Below, piece after piece: positions 26,769 through 35,873 of a DNA stretch of 42,737 nt (positions are counted from its first letter, which is position 1; each line of letters begins with the position of its first letter). The translations under genes were made by a program, and so were the position numbers. Location of the stretch: contig CAIYXV010000100.1 in NCBI GenBank assembly GCA_903930225.1, positions 1 to 42,737 of the forward strand, read 5' to 3'. The notes beneath the pieces were generated by a model. It saw only the letters and a program-made list of their open reading frames with translations. It was not told where the DNA came from and searched no databases. This DNA is from an uncultured bacterium (GTDB lineage Bacteria; Margulisbacteria; WOR-1; XYC2-FULL-46-14; WPAF01).

Positions 26769-28088
26769 TTAGGTGGTTATCTTTTTTAATATTTTAATGG
26801 TTTCATCTAAGGAAGTCGGGGTATATATCGCTCCGCTCCCTCTTTTTCTAATGTCCCTGGTCGGAAAACTTAATGGATTGCAGTTTATCAACGTCCTTTC
26901 ATAATATCTGGCCGAATCTACTTCCCGCCAGGTCGTATCTGAGCCGCCAAAATTAATCGAGGCCACCGAACTTAAAACCATCATGTCGCGGCTTTCTTTT
27001 TCATAACCGCTTACTATTGGTAAAACCGTAAATGGATTGGAGGCTAAATATGTTGAAAAGAAACATATCCCAACTGTAATAGCATGAGAATATAATTCAG
27101 TATCAATTGTAGCCATTGGGCCGGGCCCTCCGCCTCCGATCGTATAAAATTTGTTTTTCCACAGGGCTTTGGCAAATTCAGTCAGAGTATTTTCTGATGG
27201 ATGGGTTGGGCTGAATCTGGTCCCGGCAAAAAAGGAGACCGGAAGAAAATCCGCATGGAAAAGGTGACCCTGATCAGGGTCAATAAACAGGTTGCTTTCT
27301 ATGGTCTTTGTTATTTTCTCCTCATCCTTAATGGAAAGGTGTGATTGTAACGGGCTTTTAGCGGATTTTGGAAGATTGGCGTCAATTATAACGGAAGGTA
27401 TCCCCTTATACGCTGCGGCATGCAGACAATCATCAGCTATGGGGTCGTGATTCCCCCTGAAAACAACTAAAAGTCTTCCGCTCAGAGTAGCGGTCATGGC
27501 GGCAATCGACCGCAGTGGAGGAGTAATGATTGTCACTTTTAAGAGATGGTTATCCAAAGCGCTCTTTCGGGCCAAAACTCCAATTGATAATCCGCCGTTT
27601 TTTATTAATCCATTCAGCAGGGGCTGCAAGATCCCGGAGGTTTGGAAACAAACCACTGCGATCCCGTGTTTGGCTAGAGCGGCCCCAAGATTATAAGCGA
27701 TATCTGCATCGGCCGAACTATGAATAGAAGATCCGCCATCAACAATGGTGACCATTTGACAGGGCAGGTTTGATATTCTGGCGATCTCTTTGCCAAGGAT
27801 CTTTTCAATCGATAATTTTTCCGGCTTGTAGGCTGAAATCGGGTTTAAAATTATTCTGAATTTATCCAGAAATTGTTTTTGGAGAGTTTCCAGAAATGGT
27901 TTTAGATCACTATTTTTACCAAGAAGGCCGGCTATTTCGCCGGTAAATTCATGAGAAGGCATCTTAAAAAAATCGAGAACCCTTCTATCGCCGGAATGTT
28001 GAAGGCATTCTCTTTGCGCATCATTGAAACGCGCGATTTCTCTGATCGCGCAGCCGATCCTTGCCGCGGTCTTTAAAGTGTCAATCAT
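26769..28088 (-). CDS. LOG/SLOG-like Rossmann protein 3
   Basis: One of three paralogs in the cluster. Two nucleotide-binding-like halves are visible. The first is VTIVDGGSS...ADADIAYNLGAALAKHGIAVV...TSGILQPLLNG...GGLSIGVL, the pattern of LOG (lysine-decarboxylase-like) and SLOG domains. The second has GGGGPGPMATID and RDMMVLSSVASINFGGSDTTWREVDSAR. This echoes the LOG active-site motif PGGxGTxxE, keeping the Glu but with Ser-Asp-Thr in place of x-Gly. LOG enzymes hydrolyse nucleoside monophosphates to base and ribose 5-phosphate, while SLOG proteins sense nucleotide-derived ligands; which applies here is unknown. I chose the ATG at 28088 (MIDTLKTAARIG); the track start at 28094 is a TTG only 3 nt after GAGG. 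No signal peptide. Transcribed from its own motif, ahead of the giant GT2-like gene. Confidence 0.65.
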   Translation of the reverse strand: MIDTLKTAARIGCAIREIARFNDAQRECLQHSGDRRVLDFFKMPSHEFTGEIAGLLGKNSDLKPFLETLQKQFLDKFRIILNPISAYKPEKLSIEKILGKEIARISNLPCQMVTIVDGGSSIHSSADADIAYNLGAALAKHGIAVVCFQTSGILQPLLNGLIKNGGLSIGVLARKSALDNHLLKVTIITPPLRSIAAMTATLSGRLLVVFRGNHDPIADDCLHAAAYKGIPSVIIDANLPKSAKSPLQSHLSIKDEEKITKTIESNLFIDPDQGHLFHADFLPVSFFAGTRFSPTHPSENTLTEFAKALWKNKFYTIGGGGPGPMATIDTELYSHAITVGICFFSTYLASNPFTVLPIVSGYEKESRDMMVLSSVASINFGGSDTTWREVDSARYYERTLINCNPLSFPTRDIRKRGSGAIYTPTSLDETIKILKKITT

Positions 28089-28116
28089 ATACAATTACCT
28101 CAGGAATGCTGTGTAT

Positions 28117-28144
28117 ATATCGATAAAATTAAAGCGAAAATTCA
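28117..28144 (-). promoter_or_regulatory. Cluster promoter motif, copy 4 (SLOG 3)
   Basis: Minus strand TGAATT-N16-CGATAT, then ATACACAGC; 28 nt upstream of the chosen ATG. A decayed second -35-like half lies immediately upstream (28159-28174). Confidence 0.7.
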
Positions 28145-28158
28145 GTTATTATATATTG

Positions 28159-28174
28159 TTGGGGCTGGATTTCA
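28159..28174 (-). repeat. Orphan promoter half-copy identical to that of the giant gene
   Basis: The minus-strand 16-mer TGAAATCCAGCCCCAA is identical to the -35 half at 26686-26701. At the position where CGATAT should stand (16 nt on) there is ATAATA, so this copy seems to have lost its -10 or acts as an upstream element. It suggests a past local duplication between SLOG 3 and the giant gene. Confidence 0.5.
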
Positions 28175-28196
28175 ATTGAATTGGCTTGCGGGGGAA

Positions 28197-29543
28197 CTAC
28201 TTTCCTTTGCTGATTCTGTCCAGCAATTGAAGTACCCTGCTTGGAGAAGTTGCGGTATATAGCCGCCCGGTCCCTCTTTTTCTGATGTTCGCGGTTGGGA
28301 AACTTAGGGGATTGCAGTTTATCAGGGCCCGGCCGTAGTACCTTGCCGAATCGACTTCTCTCCAGGTGGTGTCGGACCCGCCAAGATTGACCGATGCGAT
28401 CGAGCTCAGCACCATCATGTCGCGGCTCTCTTTTTCATAATTCCCGACAATCGGAATGGCGCTGAACGGGTTTGAAGCAAGATAGGTGGGGAAGGAACAA
28501 AAACCGATAGTGAGAGCACTTTGGCTGACGACCTGATCGATGACCGCCATCGGTCCGGGACCTCCGCCGTTGATGGTGAAATAATTATTGCCGGTCAGCA
28601 GGCGGGCGAATTCTTCCAGATATTCCTGGTTCGGATGCCCAACGGTGAACTTGGTCCCGGCAAAAAACGATACCGGCTGGTGTTGAGGATTGAAGTTACT
28701 GGTCTGGCTCGGGGACAAAAAGAGCTGGCTTTCTAGATGCTCCCCGATCCGGTCTGCGTCAAAAAGGGAAAAATTATCCTGGAGCGGGCTTTTCGCCGCC
28801 TCAGGGATCCTGGTATCGATAAGGATGGCGGGTATTCCCTTGTATGCGGCGGTGTGGAGACAGTCATCGGCTATCGGGTCTTTTTCCCCCTTGTAAACGA
28901 TCAGCATCCTTCCGCTTAAGGTAGCGGTAAGAGCGGCGATCGATTTTACCTTTGGGGATCTTATCAGAATATTGATCAAGCTGCGGTTAGGCCTGGTTTT
29001 AGCGGCCAGTATCCCGATCGTCAGTCCTCCGTTCTCAACCGCCCCTTTAAGAAGCGGGCCCAACATTCCATTCGTTTGGTAGCAAATAACTGCGATCCCC
29101 TTTTTCCCCAGCGAAGCGCCGAGCCGATAAGCCGCATCTTCTTCAACCGAAGTGAGCGGCTTTGATGATCCGTCAACGACCGTTACCATTTGGCAGGGGA
29201 GGTTTGAAGTTCGGTTCAGCTCTTTTAATATGATCTGATCGACCGTTACCCGTTCCGGTTTATAGGCCGAGATCGGGCCTAAGCTGATGCCGAATTTTTG
29301 CCGGAGACTGGTTTTGATCCCGGTCAGGATCTCAGGGGGTTCTTGAAATCTAGTGATCACTTCCCCGACCTCGCCCGCCAATTGGGAAGATCTCATTTTA
29401 AAGAACCCGAGCACCTGCTTGTTTCCGCCGTGCTGCAGTACGTCGCGGTAAGTATCGTCAAAACGGGCGATCTCCCTTGCCGCGCAGGCGAGCCTCAAGG
29501 AAGTATGACCAGCATTCCGCACCGGCAGGTTGTATAAGCTCAT
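28197..29543 (-). CDS. LOG/SLOG-like Rossmann protein 2
   Basis: Close paralog of SLOG 3. Shared landmarks in order: ACAAREIARFDDTYRDVLQHGG, ISAYKPERVTVDQIILKE, VTVVDGSS, GGLTIGILA, ATLSGRMLIVYKGEKDPIADDCLHTAAYKG, PVSFFAGTKF, GGGPGPMAVID, YLASNPFSAIPIVGNYEKES and GGSDTTWREVDSARYYGRALINCNPLSF. The last corresponds to the PGGxGTxxE region of LOG enzymes, with Glu kept. The track start at 29546 is a TTG; the ATG at 29543 overlaps the PfkB stop as TGATG, so the two genes are translationally coupled. Last gene of the four-gene operon that begins at 35848. Coupling to a sugar kinase hints at sugar- or nucleotide-phosphate metabolism, or sensing of it. Function not established. Confidence 0.68.
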   Translation of the reverse strand: MSLYNLPVRNAGHTSLRLACAAREIARFDDTYRDVLQHGGNKQVLGFFKMRSSQLAGEVGEVITRFQEPPEILTGIKTSLRQKFGISLGPISAYKPERVTVDQIILKELNRTSNLPCQMVTVVDGSSKPLTSVEEDAAYRLGASLGKKGIAVICYQTNGMLGPLLKGAVENGGLTIGILAAKTRPNRSLINILIRSPKVKSIAALTATLSGRMLIVYKGEKDPIADDCLHTAAYKGIPAILIDTRIPEAAKSPLQDNFSLFDADRIGEHLESQLFLSPSQTSNFNPQHQPVSFFAGTKFTVGHPNQEYLEEFARLLTGNNYFTINGGGPGPMAVIDQVVSQSALTIGFCSFPTYLASNPFSAIPIVGNYEKESRDMMVLSSIASVNLGGSDTTWREVDSARYYGRALINCNPLSFPTANIRKRGTGRLYTATSPSRVLQLLDRISKGK

Positions 29544-30415
29544 CAACGCACCAGCTTTTGCGCGGTCAGGTAGCGATCGGAGATCTCTTCTTTCGAGAGA
29601 AAAAATAATCTTTGAGGGCCGTAGTCCTCTACCACGAAAGATGACATCACCTGCCCGTAAATAAAAGCGGATTCCGGACTTTTCCCCTCCGCCAGGGCGC
29701 CGATGAACCCCCCGGCAAAACTGTCGCCCCCGCCCAGGGTATCGATCGGCGATCGATTAAGCGCCGGGATCGAGAACCTTGATCTGCCGTTGTCCATGAT
29801 CGATCCGCTCCCGGCCATGTTCAGTATCGCTATTCTTACCCCAAGGTCCTTAATCGAGTGCAGCAGGGCGACGGCAGGCATGCTACCGAACAGCAGGATC
29901 GCTTCCTCGATATTCATCATCGCGATCGTGGCGTTCCGGATCGCGGTCTTTAATTGTTCCGGCGCGCCTATTGCCCAGCGCTTTTTCGTGTCTATCATGA
30001 CCGTTGTACCGGGCTGGAACTGACCGATCATTTTAAGCTGCGTTCCCGGATCATCTTCGGCGACAAAAGCGAAATCGGCCGGGGGCAGAGGGGTAGCGAG
30101 CTTCTCGTGTTCAATCGGCGTGTTCATTTGGAACTCGATAGTTTTGTGTGAGCTTGGATCATCGCAATTGGCCCTCCAGATGTTGCATTTTCCAGATAGT
30201 ATCTCAAGATGCGCCAGATCGACCCCTTTTGCCCGCAGAATTTCGAGGTCTGATCTTGGAAAATCGCTGCCGGTCTTTGATACCAGATAGGCACGGGAAA
30301 AATGCGCAGCGGAAAGGGAGGCGTAATATCCCGATCCCCCGGGGAGGACAAAGTCAGTCCCCCTTACAGTGATATGATCGATCATTGTCTTTCCCCAAAT
30401 AATCGCGCTGCCCAT
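29543..30415 (-). CDS. PfkB/ribokinase-family sugar kinase
   Basis: A 290-residue kinase of the PfkB family, which phosphorylates sugars or nucleosides with ATP. The N-terminal glycine motif is LPGGSGYYASLSAAHFS (24-40). The C-terminal signature DTLGGGDSFAGGF (225-237) carries the anion hole and catalytic base D231; consensus is DTxGAGDxFxGG, so one Gly replaces Ala. Substrate cannot be told from sequence; acceptor-side residues differ from ribokinase, fructokinase and adenosine kinase consensus. Cytoplasmic. It starts inside the stop codon of the upstream gene (TAATG) and ends overlapping SLOG 2 (TGATG), so it is tightly coupled in the operon. A role in making a sugar phosphate for the fused nucleotidyltransferases fits (inference). 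Confidence 0.88.
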   Translation of the reverse strand: MGSAIIWGKTMIDHITVRGTDFVLPGGSGYYASLSAAHFSRAYLVSKTGSDFPRSDLEILRAKGVDLAHLEILSGKCNIWRANCDDPSSHKTIEFQMNTPIEHEKLATPLPPADFAFVAEDDPGTQLKMIGQFQPGTTVMIDTKKRWAIGAPEQLKTAIRNATIAMMNIEEAILLFGSMPAVALLHSIKDLGVRIAILNMAGSGSIMDNGRSRFSIPALNRSPIDTLGGGDSFAGGFIGALAEGKSPESAFIYGQVMSSFVVEDYGPQRLFFLSKEEISDRYLTAQKLVR

Positions 30416-32604
30416 TAAAAATCGAGCTCCTTTCGGTCATTGAAGCTTAAATTATAATGCTCGAATCTGATCGTATAGGTCCGGGCTCCGGGGATCAATT
30501 TTGCTTTTACTGCTTCAATGTCCTTGCCTGAACCGTCAAGAAAAGTAACCGTATCCTCATTGATCCTGAAGCTTTTAGCCTTTTTAAAGACCTCATGCTC
30601 CTCCCAGGCGGCGGCAAGCTCTTTTGCGCGTCCGGCAAGCTCCTTACCGTCACGATCATAGTAGGTGAGGTTCACTTTTACGCTTTTCCCAAAATCGGGG
30701 ACCAGCGCTCGTATGATCCGATCGGTCATAATATATGCGTTCCAGATCGAGGTCGGAGGTTCATCCGGCGTACGATAATATTGAGGCTCATCTCGTCTGA
30801 CCGGGCTTGGGCCAAAATACATCCACCACAGGTGCGGGCAGTATTTATTGTCAATAAAAGAAAGATCGTCTAGAAGCCGCTGTTTTTCTTCCGCGGTCAT
30901 TATCCCTTCGCCGATCGCCCGTGACATGCTTTTTTCTATAAGCCGCCAATAATGGTCGGCGCCATCCGGGTTTTTATCCGAGAGGGGATCGAACGCGAAA
31001 AGCATGGCCGACAACTGTTCTTTGACCTGGCCCCTCCCTTTTTCCATGAGCTTCGCAAGCGACGCTTCGTATGAGCCCGAATTTTCCTTGAAAACCTGGC
31101 GGATCCCTTCAATGATCCTGAAATAAAGCTCCAGGTTGATGTTCCTCAGTCCCCCTTTTTCTGAAAGGGAGCCCGCTACGTCGCAGGCGGTCTGGAATTT
31201 GTGCATGTTAAGGAAAGCATTAACGGCCGGCAGGTTGACCGAACCGTCATTATTCCTCAGTAACGACCGCGTTTCCGGGTCGTTGAACATATCGGTCACA
31301 GCGGTCTGCCATGATAAAAAAGCGTACGCCAGATCCCCAATGTTCTGGTGGTATTTAATTAGTAGCTTTATCAGACGGAGTTTCTCTGGAGTTATGTCTT
31401 TTATAAATTCGAAGAGTGCAAATTCGTCGATCAGCCGGGCGCTCATCTCAGGATGTTCAAAGAACCTTACCAGTTTCCCGATGTCGTGCGTCAACACGAT
31501 CAGGTCCCTTTCGCTATCCGTAAGTGTTTCGGAGGCAGCTTTTAACTCGGCAAGGTTCTTTTTTACTCTTGTAGGCTCTCCGAACTCAAACAGTCTTCCC
31601 AGCCTTTTAAGTGAAGACCCGATAACATCCCGAGCATGGAACGCCTGCCGCGATACGGCGTAAACGTTCAAGGTGTGCGGGATCAGATTGCTCTTTATTA
31701 CTGCTTCTTCTTCCTCAGTAAGCCAGTTCTTTGATCCATGCTCCAGGATAACCGCTTTGAAAAATTCATATAGCGCCGGTCCAAACAGGTGGCGGCCCCC
31801 ATTGATAATATCCTCTATTTTAGTCGGGAGGATATGGCTGCGGATATGTGACGCGTATGCGAAGACCCCCTGGTCGAACAGATACTGAACGAGCCTTTTT
31901 TGGGGTGTCATTTTATAAGCAGGAAAGACCCCGGTCTTTTGAGTTGTCTCACCTGAACCCAGTCTTTCGGAAAATTCTATCGTCCGCTCGATCGCATTTT
32001 TAAGCGTGCCGTTACCGTCATTGTTCACGATGATATCGAACTCCGGCAGGCGGGGGGCGTAGCGTTCTCTGGTCCCGCGGACCCTTTGTATCCTGGTTTC
32101 AAGGGCGGGCCCGGATTCTCTCCCCCTTGATATCAGACGCTGCTCGAGGATCTCGGGCGAGACGTCCACGAATACCGCGCCGAACCTTGCATTCTGCGGC
32201 AGCGCGGCCCTGACCCCGGCGATAATATTGGGACCGGCGGCCAATACCCCCTTGAAACCGGGCGCAAGTTTTGAGATAAGTTCATCCCCGTTAACGCCGT
32301 AAAGCGCATTGCCGACTCGGTCGACCCCCATGAACGAGTCTGTTCTGACCCGTTCTAGGAATTCATCCGGAGCAAGGTAGTTGTAATCTCTTCCGGCGAC
32401 TTCATCGGCCCTGATCTCCCGGCTGGTGTGAAGCACGATCTCGGTGAAGCCTCTTTCTTTAAGCGCGGCGACGATCGATGATTTTCCGGAAGCGGTATCA
32501 CCGCAGATCGCGATAATAAGGGGCGGGATGGGGCCGGGACCGGGTATTCGACCCGATATTTTGGGCGTTCCCGGGACCCCTGATAATTTATCGATCATCG
32601 CCAT
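30415..32604 (-). CDS. Guanylate-kinase-like / HD-domain fusion protein
   Basis: A 729-residue protein with an unusual domain pair. Residues ~28-205 form a guanylate-kinase-like P-loop domain: GDTASGKSS (35-43), the GMP-site pattern TSREIRADEVAGRDY (60-74, cf. TTRxPRxGExxGxDY) and the lid-like SRGRES...ETRIQRVRGTRERY. Residues ~310-470 contain an HD phosphohydrolase-type domain with LTHDIGKLVRFFEHPEM (H373-D374, H384). The C-terminal ~170 residues include a conserved-looking YFGPSPVRRDEPQYYRTPDEP stretch and end RFEHYNLSFNDRKELDF; I do not recognise this part. Possible roles are nucleotide kinase plus phosphohydrolase, or a nucleotide-signal module controlling the pathway. Start has GGGAGG; it lies 16 bp after fusion B and overlaps the PfkB gene by one base. 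Confidence 0.75.
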   Translation of the reverse strand: MAMIDKLSGVPGTPKISGRIPGPGPIPPLIIAICGDTASGKSSIVAALKERGFTEIVLHTSREIRADEVAGRDYNYLAPDEFLERVRTDSFMGVDRVGNALYGVNGDELISKLAPGFKGVLAAGPNIIAGVRAALPQNARFGAVFVDVSPEILEQRLISRGRESGPALETRIQRVRGTRERYAPRLPEFDIIVNNDGNGTLKNAIERTIEFSERLGSGETTQKTGVFPAYKMTPQKRLVQYLFDQGVFAYASHIRSHILPTKIEDIINGGRHLFGPALYEFFKAVILEHGSKNWLTEEEEAVIKSNLIPHTLNVYAVSRQAFHARDVIGSSLKRLGRLFEFGEPTRVKKNLAELKAASETLTDSERDLIVLTHDIGKLVRFFEHPEMSARLIDEFALFEFIKDITPEKLRLIKLLIKYHQNIGDLAYAFLSWQTAVTDMFNDPETRSLLRNNDGSVNLPAVNAFLNMHKFQTACDVAGSLSEKGGLRNINLELYFRIIEGIRQVFKENSGSYEASLAKLMEKGRGQVKEQLSAMLFAFDPLSDKNPDGADHYWRLIEKSMSRAIGEGIMTAEEKQRLLDDLSFIDNKYCPHLWWMYFGPSPVRRDEPQYYRTPDEPPTSIWNAYIMTDRIIRALVPDFGKSVKVNLTYYDRDGKELAGRAKELAAAWEEHEVFKKAKSFRINEDTVTFLDGSGKDIEAVKAKLIPGARTYTIRFEHYNLSFNDRKELDF

Positions 32605-32620
32605 CTGGATACCTCCCGGA

Positions 32621-35600
32621 TCAGAAGCCGATATTCTTTAGGATATCAGCCGCCCGCCTGCCCGTGAACGGAACGTTCTTGGTATAAGCCTCTCTTCCGT
32701 CCTGGGCTTTTTTAAATATCTTAAAGACCTTCTCTACCTGCTCTTTTGTTAGTGGCAGGTCGGTCAATAAAAAGCCGCTCCAATCGTTGAATTTTGGAAG
32801 GATATTTCCCTGAGAATCAATATACCCATGCTCTATGAGATCGTCCCAGATCCTCTCTTTTTCTTCCCCCAGCCCGTCAAGATCCGATCGGTTGACCGTT
32901 CCAAACCCGAAATATCTAATAAAGTGATAACGAAGGTCTTCGTTGCCGATGTTGTCTTCGATCAAACGGTTGTCAGGAATTTTTTTCAGGTTAAGATCAA
33001 GGGGAAAGATGGTGGAAAGCTCGGTCCCGTCGTTAAGCGGCATGCTCCCGAACATTACCCCGTCATAGAAGCCGAACTTGATCTTTTTCTTGCCTTTGGG
33101 CGTCTCTATCTCAAAGTTCTCGCCGGCTTTTCCGTTAAAACGGTAGATCAGGGTGGCGCCGTCCCCGGCCACGCTTGGGTCGATCTCCTCTATCCGGCTG
33201 TCGTATATCACCGTATTCGAAGGTATGTAGAGGTCTCCCTCGCCGGTCCAGTAGATGGTTGAATCTAGTATCACCACATTGCTGCCGACATGGATCTTTC
33301 CTCCCTTTGTGCTCTTGAAGGAGGTGTTGCCGCCGATATAAACATGGTCCCGGTTCGGGATCACAAGCAATTCCTGCCCGGTCACTTCATGGTCGACCGC
33401 GCTCCCTTCGCGGACATTGCTAATCGTCCTGGCGACCGCGCGTTTGGCGGGATTTTCGTCAACCAGAAGCTGCCAGGCGTTGAAGAACTCCCGTTTTGTC
33501 CCGGTGTCGAGCCAGAAACCGTCGATCCTTCCGGCGGCGAGGCCGTTCTCCTTTTCATCAAGCTTGAGCGCGGTCTCCCAAATCGTTTTCCAAAGGACAT
33601 ACTCCACGCCGTCCGGCTTGCGCATCATCCATTCGTCCTTAGCCCCTTCGCCGAAACGGTTCTTGACCGCGCGGCAGGCGAGGAAGAGTTCTTTCCAGTT
33701 ATTTTTCAAAGAAACATTCCGGCATCTTTTGAAATACCAATTTTCAGGAGGGGTATCGCCGTCGTTGCTGAACCCGCCGAACTCGGTCAGGATCTCAATT
33801 GACGCGTCCCTTATCTCTTCCCAGACCTCTTTTGAATTATTGGTAAGCGGGGCGGGTGACAGGAGGTCGACAATGCCGCCGAAATACTTTTCTTGAAGCG
33901 CGATCGTTTCAAGTGAAGAGAGAACAATATCGTTGGCAACGACCCAGAGAAGTCTCCAGTCCCGGATATCCCATTCTGATTGATCAAAGGCCTTCTTTAA
34001 TTTCTTTATTAGGCCTTCGTTGCTCTCAGGGACCGTATCGAGGATCTTTTCGCGGTCGCCCTTGCTGACCGTTCCGGTCACGCGCAGAGTCCCTGCGTTT
34101 TCATCTTTTTTTAAATAGCTTAAGCCCGGGGCGCTTTTAAACGCCTCAATGGTCGCTTCCGGAAGCCGGTAAAGTTCAATCTCATACGGGGCCATCCATT
34201 TTTCAAGCGTGTTCGAAGATACGACCGGCTCGTCATGCAGCTTGGACCAGTCGGGGGTCTGGCCAGCGTAAGTGAAAAGGACCGGCTCGCCGGTCTTATA
34301 AGACGGGCGGGTATAGTGTTCCTCATCGCCGTAAAGCACGGCGATATCCCGGCGGATCAGCTTAACCATGCTGTTCATATCTATCTCTTTTTGTTTGGCC
34401 CTTCTCGCCAGCTCCTGGATCTTTACCACCGAGATCTTTTCTTTGAAGCCGAGCACCGCGCCGGTGATCTTGTCGACCAGCACGATGCCGAGCTGTTCCA
34501 GGTGCTTCAGTTTTTTGTCCCCGGTCGTGATCCCTTCGCCCAGCACCTGTTCCGGAACGGTAAGATTTATTATTCCGTGCTCATCTTCGGAGAGAAGATG
34601 TTCTCCGACCGTTATCCTCCCGGCAAAAGCATTGTCGGACGCCGCCAATATCAGCCATTCCCCGGGAGGGAGCTGCTTGGCCAGCATTTCACAGGACAGG
34701 GTCACGATCTGGTTTAGCGAACGATTCCCGACCATCGCCGCCCCTTTATCGCCTTTTTCCTGTTGGGTGATAGGGGTCTCTCTCTGCGCCATGCCGGAGC
34801 CGTTCAGCCCGATGAAGATCGGATGGTTCTCGTCGCATCTCGCGACCCCTTCATTTATGAGAAAAATAAAAGTCCCGAGCGCTCCCCGATAACGCGGATC
34901 GAATTCTTCCGACAGCCCGCGTCCGTACCCGAGAACTTCGCTGATCGTGTCCCTTAGCCGGTGGTCTCCCTTGAGCATTTTTAATGTCCGCTGGGTCCTT
35001 CCGGGAAGGGTCGAGACCATTTCGTTGCATATGTAGACCATGGTCTTGATCGGGATGCTGGGTTCGTTGAGCGCGCGGTGGGCAAAGTCAACGCCGTTCT
35101 TGCCATAGATCATCTGATGATAAAGCTGGTTTATCCCGAAGATGGTCTGTTCGGGGGGGGTGGGGCTTTCCACCGGCCTGAAGTCGCCGGGAAGAGTAAT
35201 GAATTCGGTGCCGCGCTCGATCTGGTGTTCCAGGAAATGCTGATGAATGCCGCGCAAAAGATCCATCCGGTGGAACCGTGACCAGAATACCGGACGGATC
35301 GCACCTTCGACGCCGGCTCTTAAGGCGCTATCAACCCCGTGGTTGATGCTTCCCATGCTGTATTCCGCGTCGGGATTTACGGACGGGAACGAATAATCGA
35401 GCGGACTGTTCTCCTGCGGGCCGTAGATGGAATAGATGCTTCGTATCCCCTTTATTGACGCTGGGCGGAAAGAGAAGACCATTCCCATCGCGTCGTGTAC
35501 ATGCATGACCGATATCTCAAGCTCTCCCGATTCAACGAACTTCCAGAGCGCGAGAGAGAAGGCGCGCATTTGATCATAAGCTTCCTTGCCGTGGGGATAT

Positions 35601-35848
35601 GTTTCCTTGAAAGAATTGCCGAGGATATGCACATATTCTTTCCCGGCGTTGCTTACTCCCGGGCTTCCGGGGATCACTACATGCGAATCGAAGCCGTGAC
35701 CCCTCTGGTAATTGACGATCGTCCCGACAATGCTCCCGGTATTGCCTGACTGCTTGATCCCCGGATACTCCGGGCTGACGTGGAGAATGATCCCTCTCCG
35801 GTTCGTAAATTGATATAGTAACGGTCTGAGAAAAACTCTACCTTCCAT
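32621..35848 (-). CDS. Fusion B: GT5-like domain, nucleotidyltransferase, beta-helix (1075 aa)
   Basis: Residues ~18-200 look like the N-terminal half of a glycogen/starch-synthase (GT5) fold: ILHVSPEYPGIKQSGNTGSIVGTIVNYQRGHGFDSHVVIPG and HVHDAMG (116-122). The usual C-terminal GT-B half is absent. From ~343 a nucleotidyltransferase begins, FIGLNGSGMAQRETPITQQ.KGDKG, a variant of GGxGxRLxPxTxxxPK, then WLILAASDNAF and, late, GFWLDTGTKREFFNAW. Next come left-handed beta-helix-like rungs (VYIGGNTSF, IHVGSNVVILDSTI, LYIPSNTVIYDSRI). Compared with paralog A it has two extra modules: ~60 residues near 590-650 (with LRVTGTVSKGDREKIL) and ~70 near the C-terminus (with GYIDSQGNILPKF). Both paralogs end AADILKxIGF. 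Probably activates a sugar phosphate to a nucleotide sugar and binds a donor or glucan (inference). First gene of the four-gene operon. Confidence 0.65.
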   Translation of the reverse strand: MEGRVFLRPLLYQFTNRRGIILHVSPEYPGIKQSGNTGSIVGTIVNYQRGHGFDSHVVIPGSPGVSNAGKEYVHILGNSFKETYPHGKEAYDQMRAFSLALWKFVESGELEISVMHVHDAMGMVFSFRPASIKGIRSIYSIYGPQENSPLDYSFPSVNPDAEYSMGSINHGVDSALRAGVEGAIRPVFWSRFHRMDLLRGIHQHFLEHQIERGTEFITLPGDFRPVESPTPPEQTIFGINQLYHQMIYGKNGVDFAHRALNEPSIPIKTMVYICNEMVSTLPGRTQRTLKMLKGDHRLRDTISEVLGYGRGLSEEFDPRYRGALGTFIFLINEGVARCDENHPIFIGLNGSGMAQRETPITQQEKGDKGAAMVGNRSLNQIVTLSCEMLAKQLPPGEWLILAASDNAFAGRITVGEHLLSEDEHGIINLTVPEQVLGEGITTGDKKLKHLEQLGIVLVDKITGAVLGFKEKISVVKIQELARRAKQKEIDMNSMVKLIRRDIAVLYGDEEHYTRPSYKTGEPVLFTYAGQTPDWSKLHDEPVVSSNTLEKWMAPYEIELYRLPEATIEAFKSAPGLSYLKKDENAGTLRVTGTVSKGDREKILDTVPESNEGLIKKLKKAFDQSEWDIRDWRLLWVVANDIVLSSLETIALQEKYFGGIVDLLSPAPLTNNSKEVWEEIRDASIEILTEFGGFSNDGDTPPENWYFKRCRNVSLKNNWKELFLACRAVKNRFGEGAKDEWMMRKPDGVEYVLWKTIWETALKLDEKENGLAAGRIDGFWLDTGTKREFFNAWQLLVDENPAKRAVARTISNVREGSAVDHEVTGQELLVIPNRDHVYIGGNTSFKSTKGGKIHVGSNVVILDSTIYWTGEGDLYIPSNTVIYDSRIEEIDPSVAGDGATLIYRFNGKAGENFEIETPKGKKKIKFGFYDGVMFGSMPLNDGTELSTIFPLDLNLKKIPDNRLIEDNIGNEDLRYHFIRYFGFGTVNRSDLDGLGEEKERIWDDLIEHGYIDSQGNILPKFNDWSGFLLTDLPLTKEQVEKVFKIFKKAQDGREAYTKNVPFTGRRAADILKNIGF

Positions 35849-35873
35849 GATTTTAGCTACCCCTTATATTGTT

